From Acidimicrobiales bacterium (GTDB lineage: Bacteria; Actinomycetota; Acidimicrobiia; Acidimicrobiales; JAKAVM01), in the NCBI GenBank assembly GCA_027451785.1, contig DAIDIS010000136.1, positions 1-7,820 on the forward strand: a stretch of 7,820 nt of DNA, given 5' to 3'. This document shows, piece after piece, positions 1 to 5,566 of the stretch; the stretch's first letter is position 1; each line of letters opens with the position of its first letter. The notes beneath the pieces are model-generated. The model did no database searches. It was not told the origin of the DNA and worked only from the letters and a program-made list of their open reading frames with translations. The translations under genes and the position numbers were made by a program.

Positions 1-2
1 AA

Positions 3-908
3 GAGGCCCTCCGAATTGTCTCTAGATTCATCCGCCTCCGCTACCAACTGATGCCCTACCTCTATACGTTGGCGTACGAGACTTCAGCGACCGGGTTGCC
101 GATGGTTAGGCCGATTTGGTGGCCGAACGCGGCGGACGAGAGGTTCTTTAGTGAAACAGACTCGTTCCTGCTGGGAGATGCACTCTTGGTGGCTCCGGTG
201 GTCGATGAGCTTGCTTCCACACGATTGGTGTCACTGCCGGAGGGAAGCTGGTTTGACTTTTGGAAAGCGATACCCGGAGCCAAGCCGGAACATGCCTCTG
301 AGCTCGATGCTCGGATCGAAGGCTCCAGGAATGCAGCCCTGAGCTCCCCTATATCCAAAATCCCCGTGCTGGCCAGAGCGGGTTCCATAATCCCGATGGA
401 GCCGACGCCGGAAAGTGGACTCCACCTTCATGTCTTTCTCGACGAATCCGGACGCGCTTCCGGCTCGGTCTACGAAGATTCAGGAGATGGGTTCGAGTGG
501 GGAACCATAACCGAAATAGCCGTCACCCCGGGGGCAGACGGCTGCTTGGAATTGACCACAGCCTCAGGACCCATATTTGCCCACGGATCCATTCCTCCCG
601 ACGACAAGGGCGAATCCCCACCTGACCAGACCCGGAGACCGTCACTTTCGGGTACTGACAAGCCAAACTCACCTGCGCCTCCTAGCCGAAAATCGCGCCA
701 CACCAAATCAAAGCACTCCCCAGCCAGCGCGACATTTACGATCCACGGCTTCCATCCGGCATACGTGCGCACAGGCTCTGTTGACCTCGAAGCCTCAATT
801 GACGGCTTCAACAACCCGGTTTTCAACACACTATTAGACGGCACGCGGGTGAGCCTTGGGGGTTGGGGCGGCCAACCAGAGTCCCCGGTTTCCCCCCAAG
901 TCGAGTGA
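3..908 (+). CDS. Glycoside hydrolase family 31 (alpha-glucosidase/alpha-xylosidase type), C-terminal part
   Basis: Partial gene. The frame is open to the left edge, so the ATG at 51 is internal and the catalytic half, including the nucleophile and acid/base aspartates, lies outside the window. What is visible is the end of the (beta/alpha)8 barrel and the following beta-sandwich domains: FIRLRYQLMPYLYTLAYE (residues about 9-26 of the fragment), GLPMVRPIWW, GDALLVAPVV (58-67), IPVLARAGSIIP (120-131) and YEDSGDG (157-163). These match the conserved C-terminal blocks of GH31 enzymes, which hydrolyse alpha-linked glucosides or xylosides; the substrate cannot be told from this part. Residues about 198-241 form a Pro/Ser/Lys/Arg-rich low-complexity stretch inside the last beta-sandwich domain, which is unusual. 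No membrane segment is visible. The TGA stop overlaps the GTG start of the helicase gene by four bases, suggesting translational coupling. Confidence 0.9.
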   Translation, partial: EALRIVSRFIRLRYQLMPYLYTLAYETSATGLPMVRPIWWPNAADERFFSETDSFLLGDALLVAPVVDELASTRLVSLPEGSWFDFWKAIPGAKPEHASELDARIEGSRNAALSSPISKIPVLARAGSIIPMEPTPESGLHLHVFLDESGRASGSVYEDSGDGFEWGTITEIAVTPGADGCLELTTASGPIFAHGSIPPDDKGESPPDQTRRPSLSGTDKPNSPAPPSRKSRHTKSKHSPASATFTIHGFHPAYVRTGSVDLEASIDGFNNPVFNTLLDGTRVSLGGWGGQPESPVSPQVE

Positions 909-2449
909 CTACACCAACCGCCAACTCGATTCTCCAGCACCTCGACGAAGATCAGGTTGCTGCCGTAACTCACCCTGGGTCAAAGCTTTGCCTGATCGCC
1001 GGAGCAGGTTCCGGTAAAACCCGCACCCTCGCCGCAAGAATGGCTTACTCCCATGTTTCCGGCGAGAGACCTCTCCAGCGCTCACTGGCGCTCACCTTTA
1101 CACGAGACGCTGCGAGGCAACTTGGCGAGCGGGTTGCCCAATCGCTTAACACCTCGAAACAGGATCTTGGCTCCCTGACCACTGGGACGTTTCACGCCGT
1201 CGCCAAGGCTCAACTTTCTCTTTGGTGGGCCGCAAACTCAAAGCGGGCTCCTTCAATTGCTCCAGACCGGATGGCCTTTTTGAAGAGGAATGTATTCCCC
1301 GTCATAGCTGGGATCTCCCGAGACGATAACGAAGCCGGCAAGCTGAAGGCCGAGATCGACTGGATGTGTGCCAGGGGCATAATGGCGGATGACTACGAAA
1401 ATGCGGCCGTCGCATCAGGAAGGTCTCTCAGGTTCAATCCAGAACTTGTCGCAAGGGTTGCGTCCGAATACCAATCCCAAAAGAAGCGCAGATCCGTAAT
1501 TGACTTCGATGATCTTCTGAACGAGCTCAGGGCGGCTATGTATGAAAGCGATCGCTTCCTGCGAAGTCAGCAGTGGCTGTTCCAGCATATTTACGTCGAT
1601 GAGCTCCAGGATCTCAACCCCATCCAAGCCGACCTACTGAAGCTATGGCTTGGCGATAAGCCTGATTTCTTTTTCGTAGGCGACCCGAAGCAGGCTATCT
1701 ACTCATTCAACGGTGCCGACCCGACATTTATAACAACGCTCGAGGCCCAATTCCCCGGAACCGAATACGTATATGCTCACTCCAATTACAGAAGCTCGCC
1801 GGAAATACTTCACGTAGCCGGGGTTAGTCGCCTTCATTCAAAGACAACTCCCGGTCCAATGCCCAAAATAATGGGCTTCGAAACTTGGGAGAATGAGACA
1901 ACCTGGGTGGCGCGGGAAATCGCAGGTCTGATCCACGACCACATTAGGCCGGGACAGGTAGCCGTACTCGCGAGAACCAACCGGATCGCATCGAAATTCT
2001 CGGACCGCCTTGAGAGCCTTGGCATTCCATCGACTCCTTCAGGAGGGGAGAATGGACTGTCCCAGGTACCGGTGCTCACCTTTCACCGAGCAAAAGGCCT
2101 AGAGTTCAGAGCCGTTTACGTGGTTGGGGCAATTGAGGGCATCATACCCTTCCAAGACGTCGGCGACTCTCGGGAAGCATTCGACGAAGAGGAACGCCTC
2201 TTCTATGTGGCACTAACAAGGGCGAAAGAGCTGCTCACGATAACTTGGAACGGCGAAGGTGGCTCTGCGAGGTCAAATTACCTCGACTTCGTGGAAAAAA
2301 GTATCCGACAGCTCACCGAAGAACGTGCCCTTCAGGGCATCGTCATGCCCAATTCGGATGGCTTGACACGTAACCCATCCGGAACGCCCGACCACAAAGC
2401 AATGATTGAGCAAGCTCGGCAAGCTCTAAGGCGCTCAAACCGTAGCTAG
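905..2449 (+). CDS. Compact UvrD/Rep-like superfamily 1A DNA helicase
   Basis: ATP-dependent 3'-5' DNA helicase/translocase by homology, expected in DNA repair or replication restart. All SF1A motifs are present in order: Q motif LDEDQVAAV, Walker A GAGSGKT (33-39), motif Ia LALTFTRDAARQL, GTFHAV (about 94-99), Walker B VDELQD (231-236), motif III VGDPKQAIYSFNGA (258-271), motif IV NYRSS (294-298), motif V TFHRAKGLEF (392-401) and motif VI EEERLFYVALTRA (about 428-440). At 514 aa it is much shorter than UvrD or PcrA (about 720). Motifs IV and V are only about 95 residues apart against roughly 280 in UvrD, so the 2B domain is nearly absent, while the 1B region is near normal length. I chose GTG at 905 because it overlaps the upstream stop (GTGA) and the homology begins just after it. 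An in-frame TTG at 863 would add 14 residues. No clear ribosome binding site is seen. Confidence 0.92.
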   Translation: MTTPTANSILQHLDEDQVAAVTHPGSKLCLIAGAGSGKTRTLAARMAYSHVSGERPLQRSLALTFTRDAARQLGERVAQSLNTSKQDLGSLTTGTFHAVAKAQLSLWWAANSKRAPSIAPDRMAFLKRNVFPVIAGISRDDNEAGKLKAEIDWMCARGIMADDYENAAVASGRSLRFNPELVARVASEYQSQKKRRSVIDFDDLLNELRAAMYESDRFLRSQQWLFQHIYVDELQDLNPIQADLLKLWLGDKPDFFFVGDPKQAIYSFNGADPTFITTLEAQFPGTEYVYAHSNYRSSPEILHVAGVSRLHSKTTPGPMPKIMGFETWENETTWVAREIAGLIHDHIRPGQVAVLARTNRIASKFSDRLESLGIPSTPSGGENGLSQVPVLTFHRAKGLEFRAVYVVGAIEGIIPFQDVGDSREAFDEEERLFYVALTRAKELLTITWNGEGGSARSNYLDFVEKSIRQLTEERALQGIVMPNSDGLTRNPSGTPDHKAMIEQARQALRRSNRS

Positions 2450-2483
2450 CGCTTTTGATACCTTCAACAAGGCATCAAAAGCG
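2450..2483. terminator. Hairpin between convergent genes, probable (bidirectional) terminator
   Basis: The left arm (2450-2464, core gcttttgatacctt) pairs with the right arm (2469-2483, core aaggcatcaaaagc). The stem is 15 bp with one A-C mismatch, and the loop is four bases (caac). It begins one base after the helicase stop codon and lies 21 bases past the stop of the converging bldD gene. No T-run follows on either strand, so it is not a textbook intrinsic terminator, but T-less hairpins between convergent genes are common in actinobacteria. Confidence 0.6.
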
Positions 2484-2504
2484 GCCAATACAACCGGTCG
2501 AACC

Positions 2505-3095
2505 TTAGGAAATCCCTACGAGGACGCCCATCTCGTCAAGCCTGTTAGCCATCTCCATTCCAGTCATCTGGAAAAGGCAGCCTATGGCAACGACATCTTC
2601 CATTCTGATGGTGAGAATCCTGCCGTTGAAGTCCTGCCGACGAATCTGGATCATCTCAAGATAACGACGCATCAGATCCTTCTCGGGATTATCGATCTCA
2701 CCAAGTTTCGTGAGGTCGATAGTGACCTTCGACGCGGTATCGGGCATTCTCCCGTAGGTGCCACCGGAACCGGTATTTCCAGCCGCCAAAGACCCTGAAC
2801 CGTCCCTTCGCTCTGCAGGTGCTTCGGGCAGAACCGGGTGGCCTTCGTTGTCCCGTGGCAGGAGTTGCGAAACTGGAACGTTATAAAAGCGTGCAAGCCG
2901 CTCAAGGCGAGGAACGGAAATTGCGCGCTCGCCACGCTCGTAGGCGCCAAGTACGGATGCTTTGAACTCGCTATTCGAAGCGGCTTCGACCGCCTGGAGC
3001 GACATGCGATGCTGCAGCCGCACAGCGCGGAGCTTCTCGCCAACCCGTCCAGAATACGAAGCTGACGCCGCATCCATCGTTTCTTCGTCTAGCAA
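2505..3095 (-). CDS. bldD: BldD-family transcriptional regulator with c-di-GMP-binding signature
   Basis: DNA-binding regulator, 196 aa from the chosen start. The N-terminal XRE-type helix-turn-helix (about 18-80: GEKLRAVRLQHRMSLQAVE, then VLGAYERGERAISVPRLERLA and FYNVPVSQLLP) closely follows Streptomyces BldD. The C-terminal domain (about 120-196) contains RQD-(8 residues)-RMED (153-155 and 164-167; DNA 2595-2639), an exact match to the RxD-X8-RxxD signature through which BldD binds cyclic di-GMP. In Streptomyces, c-di-GMP drives BldD dimerisation and repression of developmental genes; whether this homologue does the same is inference. The Gly/Ser/Pro/Glu-rich linker between domains (about 82-122) is longer than in S. 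coelicolor BldD. TTG at 3095 is preferred because AAAAGGGG (complement of 3101-3108) sits 5 nt upstream. Alternatives are ATG at 3077 (190 aa) and GTG at 3140 (211 aa). It is monocistronic and converges on the helicase gene. Confidence 0.88.
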   Translation of the reverse strand: MLDEETMDAASASYSGRVGEKLRAVRLQHRMSLQAVEAASNSEFKASVLGAYERGERAISVPRLERLARFYNVPVSQLLPRDNEGHPVLPEAPAERRDGSGSLAAGNTGSGGTYGRMPDTASKVTIDLTKLGEIDNPEKDLMRRYLEMIQIRRQDFNGRILTIRMEDVVAIGCLFQMTGMEMANRLDEMGVLVGIS

Positions 3096-3121
3096 ATTAA
3101 CCCCTTTTCCACCACATGAAC

Positions 3122-3141
3122 AGTGTCGCCTCAGTGACACT
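3122..3141. promoter_or_regulatory. Inverted repeat upstream of bldD, candidate operator
   Basis: AGTGTC (3122-3127) and GACACT (3136-3141) form perfect 6-bp inverted arms with an 8-bp spacer, 27-46 bp upstream of the preferred bldD start. Each arm matches one half of the Streptomyces BldD consensus as I recall it (TnACnC(A/T)GnGTnA), but the halves face outward rather than forming the compact palindrome. Streptomyces bldD is autoregulated, so an operator here is plausible. Function is speculative. The AT-rich stretch 3142-3195 behind it probably holds the promoter, but I could not fix -35/-10 boxes. Confidence 0.3.
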
Positions 3142-3184
3142 CAATTGCAAATCTCTTATGTACTCTAATCAGATAAGTAATCTA

Positions 3185-3436
3185 TCAATCTAGCCGTGAA
3201 GACTGTCCGGTTGTATGACCCTTGCAATCGATCTTCCCGAAATTCCTGGCTCCCGCATCGATTCCGCTTGTACTCGAAGCCGCATTCTTCACAATCAATT
3301 GGTTGCCCTTATCGTATATACCTCCATCGCGAATTAAAACATTCTTTACCTTGAGTCCCGGTAAAAGAAAATTGATTTTCGCCGGTTGGAACTGCACTAC
3401 CGAAGCACCGGAAAGTGCAGGTGGAAAGTAGTGCCC
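3185..3436 (-). pseudogene. Possible remnant of a beta-helix-like protein gene (unassigned open frame)
   Basis: The minus strand is open from just below a TGA at 3439-3437 to a TGA at 3187-3185, 83 codons, with a GTG at 3397 as the only nearby conventional start (70 aa) and no ribosome binding site. The translation includes NVLIRDGGIYDKGNQLIVKN, which resembles one turn of GGIYNxG-xLTVxN repeats found in some right-handed beta-helix surface proteins. A single turn and no start make a functional gene unlikely. It could be the eroded C-terminus of a lost gene, or chance in AT-rich DNA. The opposite strand is also open over 3222-3431, which weakens coding evidence from frame openness alone. Confidence 0.22.
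3392..3420. repeat. Stem-loop in intergenic DNA
   Basis: CTGCACT (3392-3398) pairs perfectly with AGTGCAG (3414-3420). Inside it, CCG (3400-3402) pairs with CGG (3409-3411) around a six-base loop, leaving a small A/AA internal loop. The structure is about 177 bp downstream of the rsmE stop and about 300 bp upstream of bldD. No T-run follows on either strand. It could be a distal terminator, an RNA element in the bldD leader or a repeat-family copy; the sequence does not decide. Confidence 0.4.
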
Positions 3437-3566
3437 TCATTTTCTTACACATCGTAGTCCAAAGGAGGCATTACGTCGCAAGCTCACGGAGAATGGTGTC
3501 CGCTTCACTTATTGATTGACTAAGAAATCAGTTTCATTTCTGACAGAACAAGACCAATTGACAACA

Positions 3567-3588
3567 GAAGGTGATATAAAACACCCTC
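3567..3588 (-). terminator. Weak hairpin after rsmE, candidate terminator
   Basis: On the minus strand, 9 bases after the rsmE stop, GAGGGTG (3588-3582) can pair with CACCTTC (3573-3567) including one G-U pair, around an eight-base AT loop. The following sequence (tgttgtcaattgg) is only moderately T-rich. This is a plausible but unproven end for the lepA-rsmE transcript. Confidence 0.28.
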
Positions 3589-3597
3589 AGCGTCAAG

Positions 3598-4398
3598 TCA
3601 CCACTGACTGCTTCTCCATGCGCAACAGATCACACCGGCGGCAATTGCCGCCGTCTCGGCTCTCATCACGCAATCAGAGAGGCTCACAACTTGAGGCGCC
3701 GAAGTAACTTCGGAGTCACTGAAACCGCCTTCAGGACCTACGAGAACTCTGACGGTGCTTCCGGTCGCTTCCGACACTATTGAGCCGTCTGTACCGGAAA
3801 CCCGGTCCAGTTCGCCCAAGGCGCTCAAGATCGAGCGAGAAGCTCCCAGGTCGCAAAGAAATGTGTGTGTTCCATGAACGTCCTGCGCCACAGAATCAAA
3901 GACGGTTGGTTCCTTAAGCAGCGGGAGTACCGTTCGCCTGGACTGCATAGCCGACTCCAGAATGATCCGCTGCAGTCTGTCGGCGTTCAGGTTCGCTGAA
4001 CCATCCTTCCAATGAGAAGCGCACCTCTCCGAAACCAATGGCGTGATGGTGTCGACACCGGCTTCGGTCAGCTTTTGGACGATCATCTGAATCCCGGCGG
4101 GTGCAGTCAACGCGAATGCGACTTCCACCTTGATTGGGTTCGGTGGGGCCGTCACCGGTGAAGCCACCGGCTCCAGCACAAGAGCCTTGCTTCTTGTGGA
4201 GCCTCCCGCCCGCCTTGCGCCGCTGACCGCGGCGACGCATTCGACCCAAGACCCCTTTCCATCGCTGGCGGTTACCGTCTCGCCGTCTCGAATTCTTAGC
4301 GACGCGAGAAGGTGATGTTCGTCTTCCGGAGAAAGCACCGGAATGGACAGCGCCGGCACGAAAACGTGAGCGGCCGAGCGGCGGAGCGCTGGATCTAT
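3598..4398 (-). CDS. rsmE: 16S rRNA (uracil-1498-N3)-methyltransferase RsmE
   Basis: Methylates U1498 of 16S rRNA in the small subunit using S-adenosylmethionine. It is a SPOUT-class enzyme with an N-terminal PUA-like domain and a C-terminal knotted methyltransferase domain. Visible motifs, numbered from the GTG at 4359: QKLTEAGVDTITPLVSERC (95-113), ESAMQSRR (135-142), the SAM-binding knot motif VGPEGGF (207-213) and MRAETAAIAAG (232-242). GTG at 4359 is the first conventional start and gives 253 aa, but it cuts the conserved first strand. The same frame upstream reads DPALRRSAAHVFV, typical of related RsmE N-termini. Between an in-frame stop near 4537 and 4359 there is no ATG, GTG or TTG. 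The coordinates therefore run to ATA at 4398 (266 aa), 10 nt after the dnaJ stop, as the best near-cognate start; if that is wrong, use 4359. It is the last gene of the lepA-hrcA-dnaJ cluster and probably translationally coupled to dnaJ. Confidence 0.92.
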   Translation of the reverse strand: MDPALRRSAAHVFVPALSIPVLSPEDEHHLLASLRIRDGETVTASDGKGSWVECVAAVSGARRAGGSTRSKALVLEPVASPVTAPPNPIKVEVAFALTAPAGIQMIVQKLTEAGVDTITPLVSERCASHWKDGSANLNADRLQRIILESAMQSRRTVLPLLKEPTVFDSVAQDVHGTHTFLCDLGASRSILSALGELDRVSGTDGSIVSEATGSTVRVLVGPEGGFSDSEVTSAPQVVSLSDCVMRAETAAIAAGVICCAWRSSQW

Positions 4399-4408
4399 GA
4401 GACCGGAC

Positions 4409-5560
4409 CTACCGAAACGCCGAGCGAATCCGGGTTCTGATCGACTCGTTTGGCGGGTCGATCTCCTCTCCCCTGGCTTCCGCCAGTTGCCGGATGAGCT
4501 CTTCCTCTTCCTTCGATCGAGGCACCGGCGTCTCTACTACGACGTTCACGAGCATGTCCCCTCGACCCCTACCTCCCAGATGTGGAACGCCCCTCTGGCG
4601 CAGCTTGATGACCTTCCCGGACTGGGTGCCTGCAGGAATTTCCACGACCTCCTCACCGTCAATCGTGGGAACGGTCACCTTTGAGCCCAGTGAAGCTTGG
4701 GTCACGGCGATATTCAGGTTGTGAATGAGGTTGTAGCCCTCTCGGAAAAAGTTGTCGCTCTTTCCGACGGACAGGTGCACGTATAGATCTCCCGAAGGTC
4801 CCCCTCTGGGGCCCGCTGGCCCCCGGCCGGATAGCCTCAGCGTTGCTCCATCGTCGATTCCTGCGGGAACCTCGACCGAGTAGTTCCGGACCTCGGTGAT
4901 CCTCCCGTCGCCCCGGCATTGTGGACAGGGGTCGGGTATCACTTGACCGGAACCCCCGCATTGCCCACATGGAGCCGATGTAACCATTTGACCGAGAATG
5001 GACTGGCGAACCCTGCGTACCTCACCGGTTCCCTGGCAAGCCGAGCAGGTTGTTGCGGATGTCCCTTCCTTGGCCCCGGAGCCCTCGCAAAGCGTACAGG
5101 TTGAAGGTAGCTTGACGGTAAGGTCCTTAGTAACGCCAAAGACCGCTTCCTCAAAGGCTACGGAAAGTGAAGCCTCTGCGTCGGGACCCCTCTGAGGTCC
5201 TCGCTTTGCTTGAGAACCGCCGAATGGGCTTCCGGAACCAAACGGGCTACCACCGCCGAAGAAAGCCTCAAAAATATCACCCACGCCCCCTGCCCCGAAG
5301 AACGGATCCCCGGATTGGCCCCCGGTTGCCCCCGAGCCGCGAACCCCTTCGGGCCCGAACATGTCATATCGGCGCCTGCGTTCGGGGTCGGACAGGACTT
5401 CATAGGCAAGGGTGACCTTCTTGAACTTCTCTTCTGCCTCAGGGTCGTTGTGGCCGGAATCTGGATGGAGTTTTCTCGCAAGCTGACGATAGGCGCGCTT
5501 CATCTCGGTCTCGTCAGCATTGCGCGAGACCCCCAGCAGCTCGTAATAATCGTCGGGCAA
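4409..5560 (-). CDS. dnaJ: Chaperone protein DnaJ (Hsp40, type I)
   Basis: Co-chaperone that delivers unfolded substrates to DnaK and stimulates its ATPase. All type I domains are present in 383 aa: a J domain (about 4-68) with the DnaK-contacting HPD at 32-34, a Gly/Phe-rich linker (about 75-117, with DIFEAFFGGG), a zinc-finger region with four CxxC motifs (C155/C158, C172/C175, C198/C201, C212/C215), and the C-terminal substrate-binding domains (about 225-345). Translation probably starts at TTG 5560, placing YYELLGV close to the N-terminus as usual. The ribosome binding sequence AGGAG is 3 nt upstream and overlaps the hrcA TAG stop, with 6 nt between the genes, so dnaJ is very likely translationally coupled to hrcA. 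The link to hrcA suggests this is the copy called DnaJ2 in actinobacteria, where a second dnaJ often sits with dnaK and grpE. Confidence 0.97.
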   Translation of the reverse strand: MPDDYYELLGVSRNADETEMKRAYRQLARKLHPDSGHNDPEAEEKFKKVTLAYEVLSDPERRRRYDMFGPEGVRGSGATGGQSGDPFFGAGGVGDIFEAFFGGGSPFGSGSPFGGSQAKRGPQRGPDAEASLSVAFEEAVFGVTKDLTVKLPSTCTLCEGSGAKEGTSATTCSACQGTGEVRRVRQSILGQMVTSAPCGQCGGSGQVIPDPCPQCRGDGRITEVRNYSVEVPAGIDDGATLRLSGRGPAGPRGGPSGDLYVHLSVGKSDNFFREGYNLIHNLNIAVTQASLGSKVTVPTIDGEEVVEIPAGTQSGKVIKLRQRGVPHLGGRGRGDMLVNVVVETPVPRSKEEEELIRQLAEARGEEIDPPNESIRTRIRSAFR

Positions 5561-5566
5561 GTTCTC

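Larger units (their letters stand above)
3096..3597. other. AT-rich intergenic gap between bldD and rsmE
   Basis: About 500 bp without a convincing complete gene. GC is about 40% by counting sample lines, clearly below the flanking genes. It contains the presumed bldD leader and promoter region, an inverted repeat at 3122-3141, a possible gene remnant on the minus strand (3185-3436), a near-palindrome at 3367-3380 (GAAAAT-TG-ATTTTC), a strong stem-loop at 3392-3420, an isolated ribosome-binding-like AAAGGAGG on the plus strand (3461-3468), and a weak hairpin after rsmE (3567-3588). No tRNA, CRISPR or insertion-sequence ends were recognised. Confidence 0.7.

Noticed and set aside
470..973. 167-codon minus-strand open frame
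   Set aside because: It lies antisense to the well-supported GH31 C-terminus and the helicase start and has no recognisable motifs.
3367..3380. Near-palindrome GAAAAT-TG-ATTTTC as an operator
   Set aside because: Short AT-rich palindromes are expected by chance in this low-GC gap, and it is not near a gene start.
3222..3431. 69-codon plus-strand open frame in the intergenic gap
   Set aside because: It is the mirror of the minus-strand frame at 3185-3436, has no ribosome binding site, and its sequence suggests no family.
3516..3707. 63-codon plus-strand open frame
   Set aside because: Half of it is antisense to the conserved end of rsmE, and it has no ribosome binding site or recognised motif.
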